Assembly (NCBI RefSeq): GCF_021147775.1
Contig: NZ_JAGTPK010000014.1
Span: 101,505 to 165,504 of the forward strand
Length of the DNA stretch: 64,000 nucleotides
Origin: Pseudomonas californiensis
GTDB lineage: Bacteria > Pseudomonadota > Gammaproteobacteria > Pseudomonadales > Pseudomonadaceae
Direction of reading: 5' to 3'
Shown here: positions 37,378 to 46,765 of the stretch, piece by piece
Layout of the letters: each line of letters opens with the position of its first letter
Position numbering within the stretch: position 1 is the stretch's first letter
Position numbers and translations under genes: made by a program
The notes under the pieces: generated by a model
Database searches by the model: none
What the model saw: the letters and a program-made list of their open reading frames with translations, nothing else
What the model was told of the DNA's origin: nothing

Positions 37378-39053
37378 CACCAGCTCCTGAATTTGGCAGG
37401 CGGGCTGTACAAGCCACCGGACCACTGCACCAGATCGGCGATGCTCTTCGCCGCGAGCAGTTCGCGGCTGGCGTCGGTGCGACGAATACCCAAGTCTTCC
37501 GGCAAGGCAATCAGCCCCTCGCGGCGCATGCGGGCGGTGTCTTTCGGGTCGTGGCGCAAACCGATCACGGTTACGCCTGCCACCGCAGCGATCATCGCCT
37601 GACGCTCTTCCAGGCTGCGCGCCTTGTAGAGGTAGGCAATGCCCTCTTCGGTCAGCAGGTGAGTCACGTCATCGCCGTAGATCATGATCGGCGCCAGCGG
37701 CATGCCGCTTTTCCGGGCGACTTCCACCGCGTCGAGGGTTTCGACAAAGGTTGGCTTGCCGCCTTCCTGGAATGTCTCGACCATCTGCACCACAAGCTTT
37801 TTGCCGCGCTCCAGGTAGGCAGACGGGCCGTCTTCGGTCTGCTGGCGCATGTCCAGCCAGGCCGGTGTGGCATGCCTGCGACCGCGTGGGTCGTGGCCCA
37901 TGTTTGGCGCGCCGCCAAACCCTGCCAGACGCCCGCGGGTCACGGTTGAGGAATGTCCGTCGCCGTTGACCTGCAAGGTCGCACCGATGAACAGGTCCAC
38001 CGCGTATTGTCCGGCCAGTTGGCACAGCTGGCGGTTGGAGCGCAATGAACCGTCACGACCGGTGAAAAACACATCGGGACGGGCCGCAATGTAATTCTCC
38101 ATGCCCAGTTCGGTGCCGAAGCAGTGCACGCTTTCAACCCAGCCGCTTTCAATGGCCGGAATCAGGGTCGGATGCGGGTTGAGCGTCCAGTTCCGGCAGA
38201 TCTTGCCTTTCAGACCCAGCGACTCGCCGTAGGTCGGCAGGATCAATTCGATAGCCGCGGTGTTGAAACCGATACCGTGGTTGAGTGACTGAACGTTGTG
38301 CTTCTCGTAAATCCCGCGGATCGCCATCATCGCCATCAATACATGTACTGGCTTGATGTGACGTGGATCGCGGGTGAACAGCGGCTCGATATAAAACGGT
38401 TTGTCGGCCACCACCACAAAATCGACCCAGGACGCCGGGATGTCCACACGAGGCAGTTCGCTGACATCGTCAACCAACTGATTGACCTGGACGATAACAA
38501 TGCCGTCGCTGAATGCGGCAGGTTCGATCAGCGCGGGGGTGTCTTCTGTGCTCGGCCCGGTGTAAATATTGCCTGCCCGGTCGGCCATGAAGCCTGCGGC
38601 CAGCACCACATTCGGGATCAGGTCCACTACCAGCCGCGAGTACAACTCGATGTAGGTATGGATGGCGCCAATTTCCAGCAGGCCATCTTCCAGCAGCTGG
38701 CTGATGCGCAGGCTTTGGGTACCGGCAAACGAGAAATCGAGCTTGCGAGCGATGCCTTGCTCGAACAGGTCCAGATGCTCTGAGCGGCCGACGCTCGGCA
38801 TGATCATGTGCAAGTCATGCACCTTGCCCGGGTCCACCTTGGCCAGCGCGCGGGACAGAAAGTCTGCCTGCTTCTGGTTGTTGCCTTCCAGGACCACACG
38901 GTCACCGGAAACCAGCAAGGCCTCAAGCGCCGCGACAATTTTGTCGGTCGGCAACACCACGCCATCGGCCAAGGCCCGCACCTGTTCGAGCCGCCGCTGC
39001 TTTTCGCTGCGACGACGCGTCCAGCGCGCGTCGGGGGAAGTTGTTGTTGTCAT
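37377..39053 (-). CDS. mdcA: malonate decarboxylase alpha subunit (acetyl-S-ACP:malonate ACP transferase)
   Basis: 558-residue CoA-transferase-like subunit that exchanges acetate for malonate on the MdcC carrier. First gene of the operon. Conserved blocks: [50 protein letters not shown], and [15 protein letters not shown]. Length matches known MdcA proteins. Its promoter should lie in the 232-bp gap upstream of 39053, shared with the PAAR gene. Confidence 0.95.
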   Translation of the reverse strand: MTTTTSPDARWTRRRSEKQRRLEQVRALADGVVLPTDKIVAALEALLVSGDRVVLEGNNQKQADFLSRALAKVDPGKVHDLHMIMPSVGRSEHLDLFEQGIARKLDFSFAGTQSLRISQLLEDGLLEIGAIHTYIELYSRLVVDLIPNVVLAAGFMADRAGNIYTGPSTEDTPALIEPAAFSDGIVIVQVNQLVDDVSELPRVDIPASWVDFVVVADKPFYIEPLFTRDPRHIKPVHVLMAMMAIRGIYEKHNVQSLNHGIGFNTAAIELILPTYGESLGLKGKICRNWTLNPHPTLIPAIESGWVESVHCFGTELGMENYIAARPDVFFTGRDGSLRSNRQLCQLAGQYAVDLFIGATLQVNGDGHSSTVTRGRLAGFGGAPNMGHDPRGRRHATPAWLDMRQQTEDGPSAYLERGKKLVVQMVETFQEGGKPTFVETLDAVEVARKSGMPLAPIMIYGDDVTHLLTEEGIAYLYKARSLEERQAMIAAVAGVTVIGLRHDPKDTARMRREGLIALPEDLGIRRTDASRELLAAKSIADLVQWSGGLYSPPAKFRSW

Positions 39054-39285
39054 GATCGCTCCACGATTTCGCTGTCGTGGCCCACCTTAGGAGCGATAGG
39101 TGCAGAGCATCAATCAAGCACCGCGAGTAATCGTTACGGCTGGAGTAATGAACGTGGCTGAAACATCTTCGCAACACCCGGCTGATTTTCGCGTAGGACC
39201 TGTCCTTAACTGGTTTTCGCCGCACCCGAACAGCGCATTTACACCTAGGATTCGGGTTTTCCAGAACCCTTGAGGAGTCAGCGAT
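39054..39285. promoter_or_regulatory. divergent mdcA / PAAR-gene intergenic region
   Basis: 232 bp with no coding sequence. It must hold the start of the mdc operon (leftward), where MdcR would be expected to bind, and the start of the PAAR gene (rightward, with TTGAGGAG before its ATG). No operator or -35/-10 pair was recognised with confidence. Confidence 0.4.
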
Positions 39286-39690
39286 ATGCCATTCATAGTC
39301 AGGGAAGGCGATCCAACCACCAGTGGCGGTCTCGTACTGATCGCTTCAGCGAGCGAAGTCATTGATCTGCGCCGGGTGGCCCGCATGGGTGATCCAGTGT
39401 GGTGTCCAGCCTGCAAGAGCGTCGGTTTCATCGCCGAAGGCAACCCGACCTACATCGATGACCTGGTGGCGGTCGCCACTCACGGACATCAAGTGCAATG
39501 CGGCTGCAAACCCGGCAGCAACCGGCTGACGGCGTCACAGGAATATTTCAAGGCAGACATGGAGGCCGCCATCGCCATTCCCGAAGAAATGGCCAGAACC
39601 GCAAGGCTGCATGCTGAATACCTGACCCGTTCGCTCAAGGACGGTACGTTCAACTCCCCCGTACTCCGACCGCTTTCACCCACCGCCTGA
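39286..39690 (+). CDS. orphan PAAR-domain protein
   Basis: 134-residue protein whose first 90 or so residues read as a PAAR domain: REGDPTTSGG at the start, the repeated MGDPVWCPACKSVG turn, and VATHGHQVQCGCKPGSNRL with His/Cys residues suited to zinc at the cone tip. PAAR proteins cap VgrG spikes of type VI secretion systems. A 45-residue Ala/Glu-rich tail follows that is too short for a known toxin domain. No vgrG, hcp, adaptor or immunity gene adjoins it; neighbours are mdcA (divergent) and a parA-like gene (convergent). Confidence 0.8.
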   Translation: MPFIVREGDPTTSGGLVLIASASEVIDLRRVARMGDPVWCPACKSVGFIAEGNPTYIDDLVAVATHGHQVQCGCKPGSNRLTASQEYFKADMEAAIAIPEEMARTARLHAEYLTRSLKDGTFNSPVLRPLSPTA

Positions 39691-39719
39691 GGCACCTGGT
39701 GATGGGTGGCCGAGCGGCT

Positions 39720-40508
39720 TTATGCCAGATCAGCGTGAGCGTTGGTTTCCAGCAGGTGATGCAGGTCCACAAACTGCTGGGTCAGTTTGTGCCGCGGATC
39801 AAGGTGCACCAGCGGCAGGTTGGCCTGATGGGACTCGCGCATTTTCACCGATGCGTTGAGATAAACCGGCAGCACTGGCAAGCCCTCGGCAATCAGCTCG
39901 TCCAGCATCTGCTGGGGCAGGCTCGCCCTAGGCTGAAACTGATTGACGATAATGCCTTCTACCTGCAGATCTTCGTTGTGATCTTCCTTGAGCTCGTCTA
40001 TTTCACGCAGCAGCCCGTACAGGGCCTGTCGCGAAAAGCTGTCGCAGTCAAAGGGAATAAGCACACGATCCGCTGCAATCAGCGCGGAAACCGCATAGAA
40101 GTTAAGCGCCGGTGGCGTATCCAGATAAATACGCTCGTAGTCCTCGCTCAGTTCGTCGAGAAGTTTACGAAGCTTGTTGATCTTGTGCTTGGCCTCAAGT
40201 TTGGGCTGCAGGTCGGCAAGTTCGGCAGTGGCGGTCACCACATGCAGGTTATCGAAAGGAGTTTCGTAGATATCGACATGATTTTTCTTGCCGAAAGGCG
40301 CCGACGAAAGCGTTTGCTTGAAGAATTCGGCAATGCCCATCGGAATATCATCACCGGTAAGACCAGTGAGGTATTGGGTCGAATTGGCCTGGGCATCAAG
40401 ATCGATCAACAGGGTCCGGTAGCCTTCGTTGGCGCTGACTGCGGCCAGGTTGCACGCAATGCTCGATTTACCGACGCCACCCTTTTGATTGAATACCACG
40501 CGACGCAT
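39720..40508 (-). CDS. orphan ParA-family ATPase
   Basis: 262-residue deviant-Walker-A ATPase. Seen: KGGVGKSSIACNLA at residues 9-22 (signature Lys before GGVGKS), Walker A' Asp in LLIDLDAQANSTQYLTG, Walker B region ERIYLDTPPALNFYAVSAL, and a C-terminal stretch SVKMRESHQANLPLVHLDP. Such proteins position DNA or protein cargo. No ParB-like gene or parS cluster is seen next to it, so the cargo is unknown. Divergent from the aryl polyene operon. Confidence 0.85.
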   Translation of the reverse strand: MRRVVFNQKGGVGKSSIACNLAAVSANEGYRTLLIDLDAQANSTQYLTGLTGDDIPMGIAEFFKQTLSSAPFGKKNHVDIYETPFDNLHVVTATAELADLQPKLEAKHKINKLRKLLDELSEDYERIYLDTPPALNFYAVSALIAADRVLIPFDCDSFSRQALYGLLREIDELKEDHNEDLQVEGIIVNQFQPRASLPQQMLDELIAEGLPVLPVYLNASVKMRESHQANLPLVHLDPRHKLTQQFVDLHHLLETNAHADLA

Positions 40509-40852
40509 GCTTTGAATTCCTTTGAAGATGAAGAAACACCATAACTGGCCGATACCGGCTGTGCGAGGTCGAGTCTAGGCAATGCATATGACAACAGCGA
40601 GCTTATCGCAAAAACAGCGTTTCCAGAGCCCATACCCGCCGCCGTAACAGACATCGTGCAGGGCGCTTTCACGGACAGCGCTGTCTTTTATGTGCATATA
40701 AGCCATTTGTAACAGTTTATAAGTAACAAAGTTGCCAGTAATGACGCCCATCAGGATAATGCGCGCATTCGGTCAAATTACCGCACCCAGGCTGATATCG
40801 TCCTGATATCGATGTAGCGCGAAACAAGCCCGCAGGGGCGGGAAGAGACGTA
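40509..40852. promoter_or_regulatory. intergenic region upstream of the aryl polyene operon
   Basis: 344 bp without a gene, between divergent parA and the 18-kb operon. It contains the most AT-rich stretch noticed in the window (about 40690-40740), with a direct repeat GTAACAgtttataaGTAACA near 40710. Two TGATATCG copies lie near 40793 and 40806, and a CCCGC-AGG-GGCGGG hairpin sits directly before the ribosome site. The operon promoter probably lies here. No specific regulator site is recognised. Confidence 0.4.
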
Positions 40853-41572
40853 TTGATCACCTTCAACATTGCACAATGGCGCGCTTGGGCTCCAGGCTTG
40901 GCGAGCGCGGACGACTGGCAGCAATGGAGCCAAAATCCCACGCTTCTGCCCGTCAGTGACGAAGCGCCAGATGTGTCGTTTCTTCCGGCGATGCAACGCA
41001 GGCGGCTGGGCCGTATGGCGCGAATGGCGGTTGCCGTCGGCTGGCCTTTGACTGAAGGGCTGGAGCGCGTACCACTGGTGTTCGTATCGCGCCATGGCGA
41101 AACCCCGCGTACCTTTGAAATCCTGCGCGATCTGGCGGCCGACGAGCCGCTCTCCCCCACCCAGTTCAGCCTTTCCGTGCACAATGCGGTGATTGGTCTC
41201 TGGTCGATCCTGCGCGGTGAAACCAGCGAAATGACGGCACTGGCGGCGGCAGGCGACGGCCTGGAATACGGCGCATTCGAAGCCGCTGCGCTGTTGGCCG
41301 AAGGCGCCCCGGCCGTGTTGCTGGTAGTGACCGAAGAGCAGCCACCGCAGGCCTATGCCAAGTGGATCGATGATGTTCCTTTTCCGTATGCCGTCGGGTT
41401 GCTGCTGACATCTGGCAGCGATTGGCAGCTGTCGCTGGACAGCGACACGCGAGGTGCCGCTCGTACGCAATGGCCTCACGCGCTGAACCTGCTACACGCT
41501 CTGAACACTCACCAGTCCACCTGTCTACACCCCTGGAACAACCGACTATGGACCTGGCAACGCAACCCGTGA
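40853..41572 (+). CDS. apeC: ketosynthase chain-length-factor-like protein (aryl polyene)
   Basis: 239-residue protein resembling the N-terminal half of a beta-ketoacyl synthase (LPAMQRRRLGRMARMAVAVG, PTQFSLSVHNAVIG) but lacking the active-site Cys. This is the chain-length-factor partner of the ApeO-type ketosynthase in aryl polyene systems. A TTG at 40853 with GGAAGAGA upstream is the best start. First gene of the operon; its end overlaps the acyltransferase gene by 25 bp. Symbol given by analogy with the ape nomenclature. Confidence 0.75.
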   Translation: MITFNIAQWRAWAPGLASADDWQQWSQNPTLLPVSDEAPDVSFLPAMQRRRLGRMARMAVAVGWPLTEGLERVPLVFVSRHGETPRTFEILRDLAADEPLSPTQFSLSVHNAVIGLWSILRGETSEMTALAAAGDGLEYGAFEAAALLAEGAPAVLLVVTEEQPPQAYAKWIDDVPFPYAVGLLLTSGSDWQLSLDSDTRGAARTQWPHALNLLHALNTHQSTCLHPWNNRLWTWQRNP

Positions 41573-42360
41573 AAAAAGGCCGGGATGCCTATTATTGGCG
41601 CCTGCTGGCAACCGGTCTGAGTTTTGCCCTTTTCGGGGTCAGCGGCCTTTGCCTGCGATTGTTCGTTTTTCCAGTCCTGAGCTGCCTGCCAGGTAATGCC
41701 GCCAGCCACCAACGTCGAGCCCGCCGGACCATCAGCCGCCTGTTCTGGCTGTTTATCCGGATCATGGCGCGCATGGGCGTGCTGACCTACGAGGTTCAAG
41801 GCACTGAAAGACTCGGCCGTCCGGGCCAGATGATCATTGCCAACCATCCGTCCCTGATCGACGTGGTGTTTCTGATCGGCCTGGTGCGTGACGCCAATTG
41901 TGTCGTCAAGCGCAGCCTGTGGGAAAACCCGTTCACGCGGGGTCCGGTGCGCTCCACGGGCTACATCAGTAACGACGGCAGCATGGACATGCTCGACGCT
42001 GCCGTAGATCGCCTGAAAACCGGTCAGACCCTTATCATTTTCCCGGAAGGCACCCGTACCCAGCCTGGTCAACCGCCAGCCTTCCACAGGGGGGCTGCGG
42101 CCATTGCCCTGCGCGGCGCGAGCATGATAACGCCGGTCACCATCAAGGTCTGCCCTACGACCCTGACCAAGGCCGAGCCCTGGTACCGCATTCCGCAACG
42201 CCGCGTGCACTTCAGTCTGCGTGTCGGTGCCGATATAGATCCCAACGCCTTCAGTGCGCTGGGCCCACCGCCGGTGGCGTCCCGCAAGCTCAACGATTAC
42301 CTGCATGACTATTTCACCAAGGAGCTCGCCACAGATGAGCGATCTGCACCAGGACATTAA
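41548..42360 (+). CDS. 1-acyl-glycerol-3-phosphate-type acyltransferase (PlsC family)
   Basis: 270-residue membrane-associated acyltransferase starting MDLATQPVKK at 41548. A hydrophobic N-terminal segment is followed by the catalytic NHPSLIDVVF (HX4D) near residue 105 and the substrate loop FPEGTRTQPGQPP near 175. In aryl polyene clusters such enzymes are thought to help attach the polyene to a lipid or sugar-lipid anchor. Overlaps genes on both sides. Confidence 0.82.
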   Translation: MDLATQPVKKGRDAYYWRLLATGLSFALFGVSGLCLRLFVFPVLSCLPGNAASHQRRARRTISRLFWLFIRIMARMGVLTYEVQGTERLGRPGQMIIANHPSLIDVVFLIGLVRDANCVVKRSLWENPFTRGPVRSTGYISNDGSMDMLDAAVDRLKTGQTLIIFPEGTRTQPGQPPAFHRGAAAIALRGASMITPVTIKVCPTTLTKAEPWYRIPQRRVHFSLRVGADIDPNAFSALGPPPVASRKLNDYLHDYFTKELATDERSAPGH

Positions 42361-42595
42361 ACTGCTGATCATCGATGCCCTGGGCCTCGAAGACATCACA
42401 CCCGACGATATCGGCAACGATCAGACACTGTTCGGGGAAGGCCTCGGGCTGGACTCGGTCGACGCCCTGGAGCTTGGTCTTGCCATCCAGAAGCGCTACG
42501 GCATCAAGATCGACGCCGATGCCAAGGACACCCGCAATCATTTTGCCAGCGTGGACAGCCTTGCGGCTTTCGTCAGCGCCAGACAGTCGGTTTGA
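42335..42595 (+). CDS. apeE: acyl carrier protein 1 (aryl polyene)
   Basis: 86-residue ACP. Ser41 in GEGLGLDSVDALEL is the phosphopantetheine site. The ATG at 42335 lies inside the preceding gene (26-bp overlap), and the longer frame upstream is not ACP-like. One of two ACPs, as is usual for aryl polyene clusters, where one carries the growing chain and the other probably acts at loading or transfer. Confidence 0.88.
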   Translation: MSDLHQDIKLLIIDALGLEDITPDDIGNDQTLFGEGLGLDSVDALELGLAIQKRYGIKIDADAKDTRNHFASVDSLAAFVSARQSV

Positions 42596-42604
42596 GGATT
42601 GAAC

Positions 42605-42859
42605 ATGCAAACCCGTGAAGACATCTTCGAAATCCTGCGAGCTGCCATGGTGGAGTTGTTCGAACTGGAACCCGAACGAGTGACGCTTGATGCCAACCTC
42701 TATCAGGACCTTGAAATCGACAGCATTGATGCCGTGGACCTGATCGACCACATCAAACGCAAGACCGGTAAAAAAATCGCTGCGGAAGAGTTCAAGTCGG
42801 TAAGAACCGTCAATGATGTCGTCGAGGCCGTCTACCGACTGGTCAACGCAGCCGAATGA
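42605..42859 (+). CDS. apeF: acyl carrier protein 2 (aryl polyene)
   Basis: 84-residue ACP starting MQTREDIFEILRA, with GAGG before the ATG. Ser40 in LEIDSIDAVD is the phosphopantetheine site. Only 9 bp follow the first ACP stop, and the stop overlaps the next start (ATGA). The helix II sequence differs from ACP 1, so the two are probably not interchangeable. Confidence 0.88.
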   Translation: MQTREDIFEILRAAMVELFELEPERVTLDANLYQDLEIDSIDAVDLIDHIKRKTGKKIAAEEFKSVRTVNDVVEAVYRLVNAAE

Positions 42860-43401
42860 AACGGCTGATTGGCCTGATCCTGCTGCTGGCCGGTGTGCTT
42901 TATCCATTTGCCGTCTATTGGGGGACCGAACATTTCGCGCCCTGGCAATTCGCCCTGTTACTGGGAAGCCTGTGGCTGGCCCGTATCCTGACCGGCGAGC
43001 GCAAACCCGGCAGTCTGGCGATGGCCCTCGTGGCGCTCGCGTTTTGCTTGGTGCTTGGTGTGCTCGACAGCCATCTGATGCTGCGCTGGTACCCGGTGTT
43101 GGTCAGCACGTTCATGCTGGGGCTGTTTGGTTCAAGCCTGATCTACGGCCCGCCCATTGTGGAGCGAATGGCCCGGATCAATCGACCCGATCTGTCTGAG
43201 TCCGGCATCCGTTACACCCGCCGAGTGACGCAGGTCTGGTGCGTGTTCTTTCTCGGCAACGGTTTTGCAGCGGCGGCTCTGACACTTTGGGCGCCGTTGT
43301 CCTGGTGGACGCTGTACACCGGCCTTGTTTCGTACGCACTGATGGGGCTGCTGTTCGCAGTCGAACTGATCGTCCGCCTGCGCGTCATGGGCCGTACCTG
43401 A
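42856..43401 (+). CDS. small integral membrane protein of the aryl polyene cluster (COG4648-like)
   Basis: 181-residue protein with about six hydrophobic helices (LIGLILLLAGVLYPFAVYW, WQFALLLGSLWLARIL, MALVALAFCLVLGVL and others). Its best-conserved feature is the loop SLIYGPPIVERMARI, followed by R-Y-T-R-R. Homologues sit in most aryl polyene clusters (apeG position), and their function is not known. Overlaps the second ACP gene by four bases. Confidence 0.75.
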   Translation: MKRLIGLILLLAGVLYPFAVYWGTEHFAPWQFALLLGSLWLARILTGERKPGSLAMALVALAFCLVLGVLDSHLMLRWYPVLVSTFMLGLFGSSLIYGPPIVERMARINRPDLSESGIRYTRRVTQVWCVFFLGNGFAAAALTLWAPLSWWTLYTGLVSYALMGLLFAVELIVRLRVMGRT

Positions 43402-43402
43402 A

Positions 43403-45094
43403 ATGGATAGCATGAACTGGCTGAACCTTGAACACCTGCTGCTCGATGCCCATCCGGAGCGACTGCTGACCCAGACCCCCGCGCTGACGCACGCACAGTT
43501 TCGCGAGCAGGCCCTGAGTGCAGCGGCCGGTTTACAGACGCGTGGCGTCAAGCAAATGGCCTTACACCTGGAGGACGCCGCCGAACTGGCCATTGCCCTG
43601 TTCGGCGCGTGGCGTGCCGGCGTCAGCGTATTGCTGCCTGCAGACCTGCAAGGGCAGACCCGCGAACGCTGGGGCAGTCAAGTGGACATCTGGCTCACCG
43701 ACCAGCCGGGCGATGTGCATCTACACGACCTGCTGGCTGCGCCACTTGCGCCCGCGGCACTCGATGTGGACGAATGCCGCCTGAGCCTGTGCACCTCCGG
43801 CTCTAGCGGCGAGCCCAAACTGATTGAAAAACGCCTGCGCCATCTGGCCAATGAAGTCACCGCACTGGAGCGACTCTGGGGCGCGGACCTGGGCGCAGCC
43901 TGCATGGTCGGCAGCGTGGCGACTCAACACATCTACGGACTGTTGTTCCGTTTGTTATGGCCTTTGTGCTCGGCGCGGCAGTTTGTCCGACTGACGTTGC
44001 CGTTTTCCGAAGACGTGCAGCGCGCCAGCCGCGAGCATCCTGCATTTGCCTGGGTTGCCAGCCCGGCCTTGCTCAAGCGTATGGGTGACAACCTTGACTG
44101 GCCGCACCTGAGTGCCGTGCGCCGGGTATTTTCCTCCGGTGGAGCGCTACCACCCGATGCTGCACACAGCCTGCATCAGCGTCTGGGGCAATGGCCGACA
44201 GAAATTTTCGGCAGTTCCGAAACCGGTGGTATCGCCTGGCGTCAAGGTGAGCAGCGCTGGCAGCCCTTCGACAGCGTGGAACTGAGCCAGGACGAAGACG
44301 GCGCCCTGCGCATCAGCTCGGCTTACATGCCGCAGGGCCATATCGAGCACACGGCGGACGCCGCACGCATTGATCTCGACGGGCGTTTCGAGCTGCTGGG
44401 CAGACTTGACCGCATCGTCAAACTTGAAGAGAAGCGCGTATCCCTGCCGCTATTGGAAAAGGCGCTCACCGCCCATGACTGGGTTCGCGAGACGCGTCTG
44501 GGCATGGTTCAGGAAAACCGTGCCTTCCTCGGCGCGCTGGTAGTGCTGAGCGACAGCGGTCTGCTGGCCCTGCGTACGCACGGCCGTCGGGCTTTGACCG
44601 AAGGCCTGCGTCAACACCTGCGGCCGCACTGTGAAACCATCGCCCTGCCGCGCCGCTGGCGCCTGTTGACCCAGATGCCGCTCAACGCCCAAGGCAAGTT
44701 GCCACAGGCGCAAGTTCAGGCATTGCTGATCGCCGAGCGACCCAGGTTGCCAGAGATTATTGATCAACAGGCTGTCGATACCGAGCTGCACCTGACCCTG
44801 ACGGTACCGCCGGACCTGGCCTGTTTCAGCGGCCACTTCCCCAAGGCACCGGTATTGCCCGGTGTGGTTCAGGTCGACTGGGCCATGAAACTGGGCCAGC
44901 GCCTGCTTGACCTGCCGCCCGATTTTGCCGGCATGGAGGTGCTCAAGTTCCAGCAACTGGTGCGCCCCGGCGACCAGCTCAAGCTGACGTTGCGCTTTGA
45001 TGCCCCGCGCTCAAAACTGCATTTCGCGTTCCATAACAGCGACGCTGCGCCATGTTCCAGCGGCCGCATCGTACTGGGGGGCGGACATGCATAA
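43403..45094 (+). CDS. apeH: aryl-acid AMP ligase fused to a FabZ-like dehydratase domain
   Basis: 563-residue two-domain enzyme. Residues 1-440 are an adenylate-forming acyl-ACP ligase: P-loop [12 protein letters not shown] near 133, then [14 protein letters not shown], and [20 protein letters not shown]. This would activate the aromatic starter acid on an ACP. Residues 455-563 are a hotdog dehydratase ([23 protein letters not shown]), matching the separate ApeI-type protein in other clusters; here ligase and dehydratase are one chain. The last 8 bases overlap the glycosyltransferase gene. Confidence 0.85.
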   Translation: MDSMNWLNLEHLLLDAHPERLLTQTPALTHAQFREQALSAAAGLQTRGVKQMALHLEDAAELAIALFGAWRAGVSVLLPADLQGQTRERWGSQVDIWLTDQPGDVHLHDLLAAPLAPAALDVDECRLSLCTSGSSGEPKLIEKRLRHLANEVTALERLWGADLGAACMVGSVATQHIYGLLFRLLWPLCSARQFVRLTLPFSEDVQRASREHPAFAWVASPALLKRMGDNLDWPHLSAVRRVFSSGGALPPDAAHSLHQRLGQWPTEIFGSSETGGIAWRQGEQRWQPFDSVELSQDEDGALRISSAYMPQGHIEHTADAARIDLDGRFELLGRLDRIVKLEEKRVSLPLLEKALTAHDWVRETRLGMVQENRAFLGALVVLSDSGLLALRTHGRRALTEGLRQHLRPHCETIALPRRWRLLTQMPLNAQGKLPQAQVQALLIAERPRLPEIIDQQAVDTELHLTLTVPPDLACFSGHFPKAPVLPGVVQVDWAMKLGQRLLDLPPDFAGMEVLKFQQLVRPGDQLKLTLRFDAPRSKLHFAFHNSDAAPCSSGRIVLGGGHA

Positions 45095-45821
45095 CCCTTG
45101 CGCAATCATTCCGGTGTTTGATCACGAGCTGGCCGTGCCTGACGTGGTCAGGGCCTTGCGGGATGCCGGGCTACCCTGCGTGCTGGTGGATGACGCCAGC
45201 AGCCCGGCCTGCGCAGCGGTGTTAGAGAAATTGGCACAAGGCGAGCACATCTACCTCGTGCGCCTGCCCGTCAATCAGGGCAAGGGCGGCGCGGTCATGA
45301 CCGGGTTCAGGGAAGCAGCACGGCTGGGTTTCAGCCACGCGCTGCAAGTCGATGCCGATGGTCAGCACGACCTGACCGGTATTGCGCTGTTTCTGGAGCA
45401 TTCCCGCCAGCATCCCGATGCGCTGATCTGCGGCTATCCCCAATACGACGAAAGCGTGCCGAAAGGTCGCCTGTATGCGCGCTACCTGACGCATGTATGG
45501 GTCTGGATCAACAGCCTGTCATTGCAGATCCGCGACTCGATGTGCGGTTTCAGGGTGTATCCGCTGGCACCGGTACTGAAGCTGATCGACAGCGTACAGA
45601 TCGGCAAGCGCATGGACTTCGACTCGGAAATCCTCGTGCGCCTGTCGTGGCGCCGGCAGGCCATGCGCTGGCTGCCGGTCCGTGTTCATTATCCGCAGGA
45701 CGGCTTGTCGCACTTCCGCCTGTTCCATGACAACGCCCTTATCTCGAAAATGCACGCCACGCTGTTCTTCGGCATGCTGATTCGCCTGCCTGCCATCCTG
45801 TGGCGACGGTGGCGCACATGA
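45087..45821 (+). CDS. family 2 glycosyltransferase
   Basis: 244-residue GT-A glycosyltransferase similar to dolichol-phosphate-mannose synthase-type enzymes. Seen: CAIIPVFDHELAVPDVVRAL, VLVDDASS, PVNQGKGGAVMTGF, LQVDADGQHDL (DxD metal site) and SMCGFRVYPL. The ATG at 45087 follows GGGGGG. In other aryl polyene clusters a glycosyltransferase and an acyltransferase are fused (apeJ type); here they are two overlapping genes. Probably adds the sugar part of the membrane anchor. Confidence 0.85.
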   Translation: MHNPCAIIPVFDHELAVPDVVRALRDAGLPCVLVDDASSPACAAVLEKLAQGEHIYLVRLPVNQGKGGAVMTGFREAARLGFSHALQVDADGQHDLTGIALFLEHSRQHPDALICGYPQYDESVPKGRLYARYLTHVWVWINSLSLQIRDSMCGFRVYPLAPVLKLIDSVQIGKRMDFDSEILVRLSWRRQAMRWLPVRVHYPQDGLSHFRLFHDNALISKMHATLFFGMLIRLPAILWRRWRT

Positions 45822-46765
45822 GTGGCGAAAAACCATCCCGTCAGCATTGGGCCGATCACAAGGAGCGCGGCAGCTTTGTGCTGATGAAGCTCATGGCCTG
45901 GGGCGTCAAGCTGTTGGGCCGCCGCCTGCTCAGCCCGATCCTGTACGGCATCGTGCTGTACTTCTTCCTGTTCGGACGTCGCGCACGACGCAGCGTCCGG
46001 GAATACCAGCAACGACTCGCCCAATGGGGAGCCAGGCCTGAACTAAGGCCGAGCCAGTGGCGGGTGTTCGGGCAGTTCATGGCGTTTGCCGAAGCGCTGC
46101 TCGACAAGCTGGACGTGTGGAACGGCAGGCTGGGCATCGATCAGATCCAGATCGTCGACCCGTCGCACTTGCGTAAAAATCTGCGCGGCGAGCGTGGCCA
46201 GTTGCTGGTCGGCGCCCACCTGGGCAACCTTGAAGTGTGCCGCGCCCTCGCAGAACTGGGCGAAAAGGTCACCATGAACGTGCTGGTACACACCAAGCAT
46301 GCCGAACGTTTCAATCGTCTGCTGGGCGAAGCCGGGGCAACCAATCTGCGCCTGGTGCAGGTCAGTGAACTGGACCCCGCGATCATGCTGCAACTGAGCC
46401 AGCGCCTGGACGAAGGCGAGTGGCTGGCCATAGCCGGTGACCGCGTGGCACTGCATGGCGGACGTAACGTGCGGGTCGATTTCCTGGGCCATCCGGCCGT
46501 ATTCCCGCAAGGCCCATGGTTGTTGGCCGGGCTGCTCAAATGCCCCGTCAATCTGTTCTTTTGCCTCAAGGGACCGAAGGGTTACCGGGTCATTCTCGAA
46601 CCTTTCGCCGATGCCATCGAATGGCGTCGCAGCGACCGCGCCCAGGTCATCGCGCACTGGGCCGGGCGTTACGCCGAACGCCTTGGCCACTATTGCCTGG
46701 AAGCACCGCAGCAGTGGTTCAATTTCTATCCATTCTGGAAATCCGATGACGAATCAAGCTCCTGA
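45818..46765 (+). CDS. LpxL/HtrB-like acyltransferase
   Basis: 315-residue lipid A-type acyltransferase homologue. A hydrophobic segment (LSPILYGIVLYFFLFG) anchors it in the inner membrane, and the catalytic histidine motif is probably GAHLGNLEVCRALAE near residue 135 (HX4E). Start and glycosyltransferase stop overlap (ATGA); the end overlaps the ammonia lyase gene by 20 bp. Likely acylates the aryl polyene lipid anchor. Confidence 0.82.
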   Translation: MSGEKPSRQHWADHKERGSFVLMKLMAWGVKLLGRRLLSPILYGIVLYFFLFGRRARRSVREYQQRLAQWGARPELRPSQWRVFGQFMAFAEALLDKLDVWNGRLGIDQIQIVDPSHLRKNLRGERGQLLVGAHLGNLEVCRALAELGEKVTMNVLVHTKHAERFNRLLGEAGATNLRLVQVSELDPAIMLQLSQRLDEGEWLAIAGDRVALHGGRNVRVDFLGHPAVFPQGPWLLAGLLKCPVNLFFCLKGPKGYRVILEPFADAIEWRRSDRAQVIAHWAGRYAERLGHYCLEAPQQWFNFYPFWKSDDESSS

